From: SCUN01 sp964343975
GTDB taxonomy: Bacteria > Acidobacteriota > Vicinamibacteria > Vicinamibacterales > SCN-69-37
Direction of reading: 5' to 3'
NCBI GenBank assembly: GCA_964343975.1
Contig: CAYFLU010000168.1
Location: 1-7,183 of the forward strand
Length of the DNA stretch: 7,183 nt
In this document: positions 1-6,204 of the stretch, in pieces
Position numbering within the stretch: the stretch's first letter is position 1
Layout of the letters: every line of letters begins with the position of its first letter
Translations under genes and position numbers: made by a program
The notes under the pieces: generated by a model
What the model saw: only the letters and a program-made list of their open reading frames with translations
Database searches by the model: none
What the model was told of the DNA's origin: nothing

Positions 1-77
1 CCGTGGCGACGCTGGTCGTGTCGAAATGGGAAGGCGCGCTGGATGCCGAGCAGGCCGAGCGGGTGTTGAAGGGCTGA
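1..77 (+). CDS. C-terminal end of an unidentified protein, possibly a cation symporter (partial)
   Basis: The frame beginning at base 3 reads 24 codons without interruption to a TGA at 75-77. The visible tail runs VATLVVSKWEGALD and ends in RVLKG. A hydrophobic stretch followed by an acidic, amphipathic tail of the type 'VV..WEG.LD...A..VL' resembles the end of dicarboxylate/amino-acid:cation symporters (DAACS/GltP family), but 24 residues are too few for assignment. That identity is a guess from resemblance; the existence of a coding end is better supported, by base composition and by the tight convergent arrangement. The gene is cut off by the window edge. It converges on the reverse-strand nucleotidyltransferase, the two stop codons being 14 bases apart. 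Confidence 0.5.
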   Translation, partial: VATLVVSKWEGALDAEQAERVLKG

Positions 78-84
78 AGGGCGA

Positions 85-105
85 CGCCGCTCTACCAGAG
101 CGGCG
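85..105. terminator. GC-rich hairpin between convergent genes (no U-tract)
   Basis: Bases 85-93 (CGCCGCTCT) are perfectly complementary to bases 97-105, with a 3-nt loop (ACC), giving a 9-bp stem that is mostly G-C. It lies between the TGA of the forward partial gene and the end of the nucleotidyltransferase, and it overlaps that gene's stop codon. Neither side carries a T-run, so it is not a canonical intrinsic terminator. It could act as a weak bidirectional terminator or protect the 3' ends of both transcripts. That role is inferred only from position and symmetry. Confidence 0.4.
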
Positions 106-976
106 ACGGATAGACCTGCTGTGCCGTGAGGTCGGCCAGGCCCTGGCGCACGCCGTCACGATCGGCCTGATGGGTCAGACCGAACCACGGCCCCGGCGCG
201 GAAAGCGCGCGCACGCGCATCTCGCCGCGCGCCATCAGTTCCGCCACCGCCTCCGGGATGATCGACTCGGCCTTCTCGGCGGTGCCCTGCGCGCGGAGGA
301 ACCGCTCGAACACCTCGCCGAAGAGTCGCATCGCCGTCGGTGCGAAGACCCAGAAGTTCATGGACGCGAGCTCACGCCCGGTGAGCGGCTGCACGCCTGC
401 GGCGAAGCGGCCGGTGAGCGCTCCCGCGGCCCGGCCGATGTCTCGGACTTCTTCCAGTTCGGTGAGGTAGCCATCGGTGACGCGACTGAGGCCACGGATC
501 ACCGTGCCGTGCGCCGACAGCGTCGCCTCGAGCGGAAAGAGCACGGCGGAGGCATCGCCGGATGCTGCGGCGACATCGCACGCGCGACGCGCCTGCACAA
601 ACGCCTCGGCACCGTAGAAATCATCGGCATTGAGGACGCCGAACGGACCATCGATCACGTCGCGCGCGGCGAGCACCGCGTGGGTCGTCCCCCACGGCTT
701 CGTGCGGTCTGCCGGCACGGTGAACCACGACGGCACCTGCGCCAGATCCTGCACCGCAAAGACTATCTCGAGATCGCGCGGCAGGCGCTTCGCGAACTCG
801 CGCATCTCCGCTTCGATCGCCTTGCGGACGATGAAGACGACGCGCGTGAAGCCGGCGCGATGGGCGTCGAAGACGGAATATTCGAGGAGCAACTCGCCGT
901 GCGGGCCGACGCCTTCGAGCTGCTTCGTGCTGCCGTAGCGGGACGCCAGCCCCGCGGCCATGATCACTAAGGTCAT
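92..976 (-). CDS. Sugar-phosphate nucleotidyltransferase family protein
   Basis: This 294-residue cytoplasmic protein has the Rossmann-like NTP-transferase fold, which joins a nucleoside triphosphate and a sugar-1-phosphate to give an NDP-sugar. The N-terminal nucleotide-binding loop is MAAGLASRYGSTKQ (residues 6-19), a variant of the usual AAG-x-G-x-R with Ala for the second Gly. KPWGTTHAV (93-101) and LNADDFYG (115-122) match the base/sugar and metal-binding motifs; D118 or D119 should coordinate the metal. MNFWVF (206-211), WFGLTHQ (264-270) and a terminal YPSPLW are typical of a bacterial family usually labelled simply 'nucleotidyltransferase' and of normal length for it. The ATG at 976 is chosen because the family motif starts almost at once. 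No convincing Shine-Dalgarno precedes it. The exact sugar and nucleotide cannot be read from sequence. It lies downstream of the GH36-GH27 operon on the same strand but beyond a strong terminator, so it is probably a separate unit. Confidence 0.85.
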   Translation of the reverse strand: MTLVIMAAGLASRYGSTKQLEGVGPHGELLLEYSVFDAHRAGFTRVVFIVRKAIEAEMREFAKRLPRDLEIVFAVQDLAQVPSWFTVPADRTKPWGTTHAVLAARDVIDGPFGVLNADDFYGAEAFVQARRACDVAAASGDASAVLFPLEATLSAHGTVIRGLSRVTDGYLTELEEVRDIGRAAGALTGRFAAGVQPLTGRELASMNFWVFAPTAMRLFGEVFERFLRAQGTAEKAESIIPEAVAELMARGEMRVRALSAPGPWFGLTHQADRDGVRQGLADLTAQQVYPSPLW

Positions 977-984
977 CCGGCTTC

Positions 985-1013
985 AGTGTACCAACGGGAG
1001 GAAAGACAAAAAA
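985..1013 (-). promoter_or_regulatory. Candidate promoter for the nucleotidyltransferase gene
   Basis: Only 31 bases lie between the upstream terminator stem and the ATG at 976. On the reverse strand this gap contains TACACT (bases 990-985), a 4/6 match to the -10 consensus, and the terminator's T-run (1013-1008) lies exactly 17 bases upstream where a -35 would be. The -35 match is poor. Transcription would begin about where the ATG lies, giving a leaderless or nearly leaderless mRNA, which would fit the absence of a good ribosome-binding site. The alternative is read-through of the terminator. Confidence 0.25.
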
Positions 1014-1053
1014 GCCGGGAGTTAATTCGTTGAATTAACTCCCGGCTTTTTCT
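1008..1053 (-). terminator. Intrinsic terminator of the GH36-GH27 operon
   Basis: Bases 1014-1028 (GCCGGGAGTTAATTC) pair perfectly with 1032-1046 around a 3-nt GTT loop. The flanking A-run (1009-1013) and T-run (1047-1051) extend the symmetry to a perfect 20-bp stem. Read on the reverse strand, the GH27 stop codon (1060-1058) is followed four bases later by the start of the hairpin region, and the stem ends in a run of six U (1013-1008). This is a textbook rho-independent terminator. The A-run on the other flank gives a U-run in the forward direction too, so it could work both ways, though no forward gene ends here. The upper stem is notably AT-rich for this GC-rich sequence. Confidence 0.92.
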
Positions 1054-1057
1054 GTGC

Positions 1058-3085
1058 TCACCGAAGGGTGACCAAGACGACGCCATGAGCGGGGACGAGG
1101 GGGGCGTAGCGGCCGTTGACCGAACCGACGTCCTTCCGCTGCCAGAGATCGCGCACGGTCTTGGCGCCGCTCAGGCCGAGTTCTTCCCACGTCGCAGAGA
1201 TCGTCGCGGGCGCGAGACCGCGATTGAAGAAGCCCACGGCCATGCCACCACCTTCGAGCGGACGCGCCCACACTTCCAGACGCTCGCGCTGTGACACGCG
1301 ACGGGCCGCACGCACCAGGCGATCCTGATCCACTGCCAGCACCTCGGGGTTCGTCATCAGATTGGTGGTGAAGGCGTCAAACTGCGACATGTCGGCGCCG
1401 AGCAGCTGCGGCGCCGCCTGCAAGGCCCAGAGCGAGATGTGCGTGAGCTGCTCATTCGGCGACAGGCGCGTGTCGTGCACGCTCGGTCCCCAGCCGACCT
1501 TGCCCACGACAAGCATGTCGGGATCGGTGTAGCCGCCGGGCTTCGTGAACATCTCACGCCCGGCCTGACGGAACCCGATCGGCGACATGTTCGACCACGT
1601 GTCGGTCAGGTCACCGCTCACGCGCCAGTAGTGGCCGCCCACCGTCTTGCCCCACTCCCACACGTTGCCCATGCCGTATTGGCAGAGGCTGTACACGATG
1701 TCGCGTCCGGCCTTCGCGAGCGCATCGCGCATGACGATGTACGGCTTCTGCAGTTCGGCGAGGGAATCGTCTTTCGCAATGCCGGAGTAGGAACACCAGT
1801 CGTGCTTCAGCAGGTCGATGCCCCACGCGGCCCACGTCGCCGCGTCGATGTCTTCGTGCTGATAACTGCCGGGCAGGCCCTGGCACGTGCGCGGACCGGG
1901 CGACGAGTAGATGCCGAGCTTCAATCCCTTGCTGTGCAAGTAGTCGGCGAGCGCTTTCATGTCGGGGAACTTCTCGTTCGGCTGCAACACGCCGTTCGCG
2001 TCGCGCTTCCCTTCCCACCCGTCATCGATGTTCACGTACTGGAACCCGACCGCAGCCAGTCCGCTCGACACCATCGCGTCCGCCGCCGCGCGCACCTTCG
2101 CATCGTCGACCGATCCGCCCCAGACGTTCCAGGAATTCCAGCCGAGGGGCGGCGTGAGCGCGAGCGCGTCGGCGCCGCCCACGATCGTGTAGGTGCGCGT
2201 GTCGGTGCCGGCGGCGTTCTTGACCGTGATGGCGACATCGGTCTTCCCCGCCGCCGCCATGGCGCCGCGAATGATGCCGGTCGCCGGATCCAGCGTGAGA
2301 CCGGCCGGAAGGTTCTTCGCGCTGAAGGTGAGCGGCGGCGCGCCGCTCGCCGGCACGCGAAACAGCAAGGGCCGGCCGGGTGTGCCGCCCGCGATGAACG
2401 GCGCATTGAGATGCGCGGCGCCGGCAAAGGCCGTGCTGGCCGCGATGGCCGGCGCGGCGGCCGAGGGCAGCGACCATGTCTCGGGTCTGGCCGTGCTGCC
2501 GGCTTTCATGATGATGGCCGCACCCGCCCAGTCGGCGTAGTCGCTGTTGCTCGTGTCGCCGCCGTCGTTGATCACGAGTTCGAGGAAGCGTCCGCCCGTG
2601 ACGTCGATCGACACGAACTGCGGCGGCGCCCCGGCCTTGAGCACGTCGGTGATCAGCTTCTTCTTGTTGTCGAGCCAGATCTCGTAGGTCACCGAGCCCT
2701 CGCGCGTGATCGCGTCGTCGATGCCGATCATCGACACGAATCGGGTCGCCTCGCCTTTGAGGTCAACGATGAGTTCATTGATCGAGAGCGTGCCGATGCC
2801 GTGCTCGTACACGACGCCGCCGAGCTTGAGCGGTGGCGGCGTGGCGTTGCCGCGGCCGCCGCTGGCGCCCGACTTGCCGACGCGCGGTGTGCCGCGTCGC
2901 TGCACCATCTTCGAGAGATCGAGCGAGTCGAGCCACACGCCATTCGCCGGCGGCGTGGCGCCGGTCAACGGGGCCGCTTCCTGCGTGGGCGTCGCACCGA
3001 GCGGCGACAATCCGAGCAGCACAGCCGCCGCCACGGGCGCCATCCAGCGCATCACGTTCTTCTTCATCTTGTTCAGCGGCCGCAT
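1058..3085 (-). CDS. Secreted NPCBM-Ig-GH27 glycosidase (alpha-galactosidase type)
   Basis: A 675-residue exported retaining glycosidase expected to cleave terminal alpha-galactosyl or similar residues. Order: a Lys/Arg-rich start and hydrophobic Sec signal peptide (about 1-31); an NPCBM/CBM51-like carbohydrate-binding module (about 46-195, with YEHGIGT and a late IND..D segment); a putative Ig-like He_PIG domain (about 225-303, with LPAGLTLDPATGIIRG); the GH27 barrel (about 310-588) and a C-terminal beta-sandwich. The barrel keeps GWNSW (315-319), NIDDGW with D354/D355, LLKHDWC with K427 and nucleophile D429, and WRVSGD with R488 and acid/base D492, aligned by motif to human alpha-galactosidase A K168, D170, R227 and D231. 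Position 469 is Gln (SLCQYG) where many relatives have Glu (CEWG), so substrate may differ. The ATG at 3085 is chosen over an in-frame ATG at 3118 because GAGGG lies 6 bases upstream and it gives a cleaner signal peptide. It overlaps the GH36 stop as TGATG, implying translational coupling. Beta-L-arabinopyranosidase or alpha-N-acetylgalactosaminidase are alternatives. Confidence 0.9.
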   Translation of the reverse strand: MRPLNKMKKNVMRWMAPVAAAVLLGLSPLGATPTQEAAPLTGATPPANGVWLDSLDLSKMVQRRGTPRVGKSGASGGRGNATPPPLKLGGVVYEHGIGTLSINELIVDLKGEATRFVSMIGIDDAITREGSVTYEIWLDNKKKLITDVLKAGAPPQFVSIDVTGGRFLELVINDGGDTSNSDYADWAGAAIIMKAGSTARPETWSLPSAAAPAIAASTAFAGAAHLNAPFIAGGTPGRPLLFRVPASGAPPLTFSAKNLPAGLTLDPATGIIRGAMAAAGKTDVAITVKNAAGTDTRTYTIVGGADALALTPPLGWNSWNVWGGSVDDAKVRAAADAMVSSGLAAVGFQYVNIDDGWEGKRDANGVLQPNEKFPDMKALADYLHSKGLKLGIYSSPGPRTCQGLPGSYQHEDIDAATWAAWGIDLLKHDWCSYSGIAKDDSLAELQKPYIVMRDALAKAGRDIVYSLCQYGMGNVWEWGKTVGGHYWRVSGDLTDTWSNMSPIGFRQAGREMFTKPGGYTDPDMLVVGKVGWGPSVHDTRLSPNEQLTHISLWALQAAPQLLGADMSQFDAFTTNLMTNPEVLAVDQDRLVRAARRVSQRERLEVWARPLEGGGMAVGFFNRGLAPATISATWEELGLSGAKTVRDLWQRKDVGSVNGRYAPLVPAHGVVLVTLR

Positions 3086-3096
3086 CACTTGCCCTC
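3083..3096 (-). promoter_or_regulatory. Ribosome-binding site and TGATG stop/start overlap of the GH27 gene
   Basis: On the reverse strand GAGGG (3096-3092) sits 6 bases before the ATG at 3085-3083, inside the last codons of the GH36 gene. The GH36 TGA occupies 3087-3085, so one base is shared in TGATG. This decides the GH27 start and implies that ribosomes finishing GH36 reinitiate on GH27. The longer in-frame start at 3118 would overlap the upstream gene by 34 bases and add residues that do not look like a signal peptide. Confidence 0.75.
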
Positions 3097-5205
3097 GTTC
3101 GTGTAGTCCACATGCCACGTCACCGTGGCGTTCTTCGCGGCGCGCACGCGGATCATCCGCAGGGCACCCACCTTCTGATTGGCGACGACATCCGCACCGG
3201 TCACGCGCACGTTCGCCAGCGTGAAGCCAGCCGGCTCGGTGAGATACAGCTCGTACGGGTCATTGCCGACGATCTGGCTCGTGCCCTCGAGGGCCGTGCC
3301 CGACCACGCCACCGCCGACACATCGAATGCCCCGCACGACACGTGACGGTTGGTGCCCATGAGCTGCGGATGCGCCTGTCGTTCGCGCAGGCAGATCGCC
3401 TGCACGCCGAAGCGCGGGTCGACCGCGCCGGGCGTGAGCGTCTGCTGAAACGCGCCGAGATACGCCTTGGTCCAGAACTCCCAGGCGAGATACTCCCGAT
3501 CCGCGGCGAGACCGATGTCGGTCGCGCGAATCGTCGCCGCCTCGTTGCTCGTGCGCGCGAGCACCATCCACTGCTCGTACGGCCGCGTCACGTCGACGGC
3601 GTACAGATAGTGCGTCGACAGCGCCTGCGTGGCGTCGAACGACCGCGGGCCACTGCCCGACATCTCCACGGCCGCGCGCGCGATCGCGTCCGACCGCGAC
3701 GGCTCCACGTCGTAGATCTGACCCGGCACGGCGAAGAGCACGGGCGAGGTGCGGCGCGCGGCCTCCACACGATCCGTGCGATACACCGCCGGCGGATCGG
3801 TCAGCATCAGCAACGATCCGGTCAACGACGTGATCGTCGTGGCGCGATACGCGTCCGGCTGCTTGAGCTCGATGTGATCGGGATCGTTGCGCCACACGAT
3901 GTTATTGAACGAGTTGTATTCGGAGAAGCCGCCGTAGCCGAAGCCGTCGTTACCCACGCGGCACGCGTCGAAGAGGCCGATCAGCTCCGGCCGCACGCCC
4001 CAGCACATGAGCTTGAAGTGATGCGGCCCGATCGTGTTCGTGATCGACGCCGCGAATTGGCGATACACCGCGTCGCGATCGAGCTGCTTCTTCGTGAAGT
4101 AGTCGCTGTAGCTGTTGTAGCCCTCGTACTTCAGATGCCGGAGCGCGTCGACCTTGAAGTAGTCCCAGCCGGACGACACGAGCGCGGAATACACCGGCAA
4201 CACGAGATCCGCGAGCGTCTTCGGATTCGAGCCGTCCATCACGTAGCCGACCCAGTTGCCGCGCGCGGGCTGCCCGTCCGGCCCCGTGATGAAGTAATCG
4301 GGATGCGCGAGCGCGTACTCGCGCTGAGCAAACGACACGTTCGTCCACAAGCCGGGCTTGAGCCCGCGGCTCGTGATCGACGCCTTCAAGCCGGCGAGTC
4401 CGCCGGGAAACTTGCTGTTGGCCGTGAGCCAATGATCCGGCACGCCGATCGGCTTCTGCTGGAAGCCATCGTCGATCTGCACGTACTCGTATCCGAATGG
4501 CGCGAGCGTGTCGGCGAGCACCGCCGCCGTCTCGTCGATGTCCTTCTGCGTCACGTCATCGCGGAACGCGTACCACGACGTCCACCCCGCCACCGACTGT
4601 TTCCACGGCTGGAACGACCACGGCTCGAAGTACTTCAGCCGGCGATGCTTCTGGTAGTAGCGCGGGCGGAAGCGCAACACCACTTCGGATCCGGCGGCGT
4701 GAACCCGGAACGACGTCCCGGTGGCGGTCGCGGTGCCCGGTGTCACCGTCAGTGCGGCGCCGGGATCGACCGACAGCACCCAGTCGCGTGTGCGGTCGTA
4801 CACCGCGCGGTTGCGCGCGTTGTGGCTTGGCCCGATGCTCGCGCGCACCACGGGCAGCGTCTCGGCCGTGCGGTCCACCTCGACGGCGAGCGCATCCGCA
4901 CTGGCCGACACGGTGACGTCGACGACGGCGCGGCCGCGACCCGACGCCGTCCACTTCAGGACCTGCGTCACCGCGCCGCCATCTTCAGTCGTGACGCTCC
5001 GGAACTCCGGCGCGGCACTGTTCTCGCCGGTCACGGCGCCCGTCACGAACGCGCGCCCCTCGTAAGTCAGCGCGAGCCGCCCGCCGGCCGCGCTCACCGC
5101 GGCCGCCGCGTTCGGCGGTTCCTGCAACTGCGCCGGCGCTGATGTGCTCATCAGCGCCCATGCCACCACGACCGTCATCCCGGGAACGAATCGCATGAGC
5201 GGCAT
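3085..5205 (-). CDS. Secreted GH36-like alpha-galactosidase (melibiase, clan GH-D)
   Basis: A 706-residue exported glycosidase and first gene of the operon with GH27. Residues 1-26 form a Sec signal peptide (hydrophobic MTVVVAWALM then STSAPAQ). An N-terminal beta-rich domain (about 30-180) precedes a (beta/alpha)8 barrel beginning at GWTSWYAF (about 207) with VQIDDGFQQ (D245/D246), then WDYFKVDALRH with presumed nucleophile D353. The presumed acid/base lies in CRVGND (R416, D420). A beta-sandwich follows to the end. This order fits GH36/melibiase proteins that remove alpha-galactose from oligosaccharides. However, the acid/base region lacks the common GH36 'C-S-x-G-G-x-R-x-D' signature and is nearer the R-x-x-x-D spacing of GH27, so it may be a divergent subgroup with another substrate. 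The ATG at 5205 is chosen because GGGGAG lies 9 bases upstream; a TTG at 5214 abuts that element with no spacing and an ATG at 5196 is too far. Divergent from lysR. Confidence 0.82.
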   Translation of the reverse strand: MPLMRFVPGMTVVVAWALMSTSAPAQLQEPPNAAAAVSAAGGRLALTYEGRAFVTGAVTGENSAAPEFRSVTTEDGGAVTQVLKWTASGRGRAVVDVTVSASADALAVEVDRTAETLPVVRASIGPSHNARNRAVYDRTRDWVLSVDPGAALTVTPGTATATGTSFRVHAAGSEVVLRFRPRYYQKHRRLKYFEPWSFQPWKQSVAGWTSWYAFRDDVTQKDIDETAAVLADTLAPFGYEYVQIDDGFQQKPIGVPDHWLTANSKFPGGLAGLKASITSRGLKPGLWTNVSFAQREYALAHPDYFITGPDGQPARGNWVGYVMDGSNPKTLADLVLPVYSALVSSGWDYFKVDALRHLKYEGYNSYSDYFTKKQLDRDAVYRQFAASITNTIGPHHFKLMCWGVRPELIGLFDACRVGNDGFGYGGFSEYNSFNNIVWRNDPDHIELKQPDAYRATTITSLTGSLLMLTDPPAVYRTDRVEAARRTSPVLFAVPGQIYDVEPSRSDAIARAAVEMSGSGPRSFDATQALSTHYLYAVDVTRPYEQWMVLARTSNEAATIRATDIGLAADREYLAWEFWTKAYLGAFQQTLTPGAVDPRFGVQAICLRERQAHPQLMGTNRHVSCGAFDVSAVAWSGTALEGTSQIVGNDPYELYLTEPAGFTLANVRVTGADVVANQKVGALRMIRVRAAKNATVTWHVDYTNEGK

Positions 5206-5214
5206 TCTAGGCAA

Positions 5215-5220
5215 CTCCCC
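5215..5220 (-). promoter_or_regulatory. Ribosome-binding site of the GH36-like gene
   Basis: Read on the reverse strand, these bases are GGGGAG, 9 bases before the ATG at 5205. The site fixes the start and occupies much of the 28-bp gap to lysR. The GH36-GH27 promoter must therefore lie further right, inside the beginning of the lysR coding sequence. Confidence 0.65.
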
Positions 5221-5221
5221 G

Positions 5222-5231
5222 TATCATTGAT
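5222..5231 (+). promoter_or_regulatory. Candidate lysR -10 element overlapping a small inverted repeat
   Basis: TATCAT at 5222-5227 matches the -10 consensus at 5 of 6 positions and ends 6 bases before the lysR ATG at 5234. No recognisable -35 stands 15-19 bases upstream and no Shine-Dalgarno precedes lysR, so a leaderless transcript is possible. ATCATTGAT (5223-5231) is a perfect 4+1+4 dyad and is followed by the palindrome ATGCAT (5230-5235). Either could be part of a LysR operator, but a clean T-N11-A box was not found. Both readings are inferences from short matches. Confidence 0.3.
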
Positions 5232-5233
5232 GC

Positions 5234-6190
5234 ATGGATCTTCTGCAGCTCGAGCACTTCCTGGCCATCGTCGAGGAGCGCACCTTCACGCGCGCCGCCG
5301 AGCGGGTCAGCCGGACGCAGCCGGCCGTCAGCCAGAGCATCAAGAAGCTTGAAGACGAAATCGGCGCGCCGCTGTTCGCGCGCGATGTGCACGAAGTCAC
5401 GCTCACCGAAGCCGGGCGCGTCTTGGCCGATTACGCGCGCCGCATGGTGTCGATGCGCGACGAGGCGATGCGCCGTGTGGCGGAATTGAAAGCCATGAAG
5501 GCCGGCACGTTGAAGCTGGCCGCGCACGAATCGGCGGCGGTGTACCTCCTGCCGACCGCGCTCCGCGCGTATCACCAGCAGTATCCCGACATCCGCGTCG
5601 GCATCCAGCGCAGCCCGCTCAACGAGATTCCGCGGCGGGTGATGGACCGCGAAGTGGACCTCGGCTTCGTGAAAGACGAACCGGCCTTCCATGAACTGCA
5701 GTTCGTCGAAGTGCACACCGACGAGATGATGCTCGTCGCCTCGCCCAGGCATCCGCTCGCCAAGCGTACGGACGCGTCGATGAAGGACCTGGCCGGCGAA
5801 GCGTTCATCCTGCATCACGGCTGCGCGGCCACCGCCGACATGATCCTGCGGCTCTTCGACCAGCACGCGGTGACGTGCAAGATCGTGGCGGAGCTCTGGA
5901 GCTTCGAGAACGTGAAGAACTTCGTGCAGGAAGGCGTCGGCATCGCGATCGTGCCGGGCGTCACCGTGAAGCAGGAACTGCGCGACGGCACGCTCGTGCG
6001 CGTGCCGCTGCGCGAGCTCGCGATGCCGCGCCGCACGCTGATGATCTACCGCGAAGACGGCTACCTCTCGAAGCCGGCCGCCGAGCTGATCAAGCTCGTG
6101 CGCAACTTCAACTGGGAAGGCTCGCCGCAGCCGTCCGCCAAGACCATCGGCGCCCCCGCGCAATTCGCCCCCAAGCGCACCAAGCGCTGA
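5234..6190 (+). CDS. LysR-type transcriptional regulator
   Basis: This 318-residue cytoplasmic DNA-binding protein has the normal LysR length. The N-terminal winged helix-turn-helix spans about residues 1-60, with the helix-turn-helix in TFTRAAERVSRTQPAVSQSI (17-36), followed by LEDEIGAPLFAR and LTEAGRVL, all hallmarks of the family. A linker helix (about 60-88) leads to the inducer-binding domain of periplasmic-binding-protein fold (about 91-296), containing DLGFVKDEP (142-150), an LVASPRHPLA stretch (167-176) and GVGIAIVPG (234-242). Two cysteines (197, 215) lie in that domain. A basic tail follows (about 297-318). The ligand cannot be predicted. It is transcribed away from the GH36-GH27 operon across a 28-bp gap and lies 14 bp before the GH31 gene, so it most likely controls the divergent operon, itself and perhaps GH31. 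The first ATG is used; no Shine-Dalgarno is seen. Confidence 0.95.
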   Translation: MDLLQLEHFLAIVEERTFTRAAERVSRTQPAVSQSIKKLEDEIGAPLFARDVHEVTLTEAGRVLADYARRMVSMRDEAMRRVAELKAMKAGTLKLAAHESAAVYLLPTALRAYHQQYPDIRVGIQRSPLNEIPRRVMDREVDLGFVKDEPAFHELQFVEVHTDEMMLVASPRHPLAKRTDASMKDLAGEAFILHHGCAATADMILRLFDQHAVTCKIVAELWSFENVKNFVQEGVGIAIVPGVTVKQELRDGTLVRVPLRELAMPRRTLMIYREDGYLSKPAAELIKLVRNFNWEGSPQPSAKTIGAPAQFAPKRTKR

Positions 6191-6193
6191 CTC

Positions 6194-6197
6194 GGAG
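6194..6197 (+). promoter_or_regulatory. Ribosome-binding site of the GH31 gene
   Basis: GGAG lies 7 bases before the ATG at 6205, within the 14-bp gap after the lysR stop codon. It supports this start, which also gives a complete twin-arginine signal. The gap has no terminator or room for a full promoter, so GH31 is probably co-transcribed with lysR unless a promoter lies inside lysR. Confidence 0.6.
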
Positions 6198-6204
6198 TCT
6201 CTGT

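Noticed and set aside
26..970. 314-codon open frame on the forward strand opposite the nucleotidyltransferase
   Set aside because: Low-complexity Arg-rich product; it overlaps the real end of the forward partial gene out of frame.
1439..3106. 555-codon open frame on the forward strand opposite the GH27 gene
   Set aside because: It has the same Arg/His-rich composition and no motifs, and it is entirely antisense to GH27.
3086..3118. Longer start for the GH27 gene at 3118
   Set aside because: It adds 11 residues that do not fit a signal peptide and overlaps GH36 by 34 bases; the ATG at 3085 has a well-spaced GAGGG.
2833..5142. 769-codon open frame on the forward strand opposite the GH36-like gene
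   Set aside because: The protein is rich in Arg, His and Ala with no recognisable domain, and lies antisense to a well-supported enzyme. High third-position GC creates such shadows.
5206..5214. TTG start at 5214 for the GH36-like gene
   Set aside because: It directly abuts the GGGGAG element with no spacing; the ATG at 5205 has a 9-base spacing.
5215..5245. Classic LysR T-N11-A operator in the divergent gap
   Set aside because: Short dyads (ATCATTGAT, ATGCAT) are present, but no convincing T-N11-A box within a longer imperfect palindrome could be read, so only a low-confidence operator is noted.
5207..6163. 318-codon open frame on the reverse strand opposite lysR
   Set aside because: No family features, His/Arg-rich, fully explained as the complement of a clear LysR gene. 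It would also abut the GH36 start with no sensible signals.
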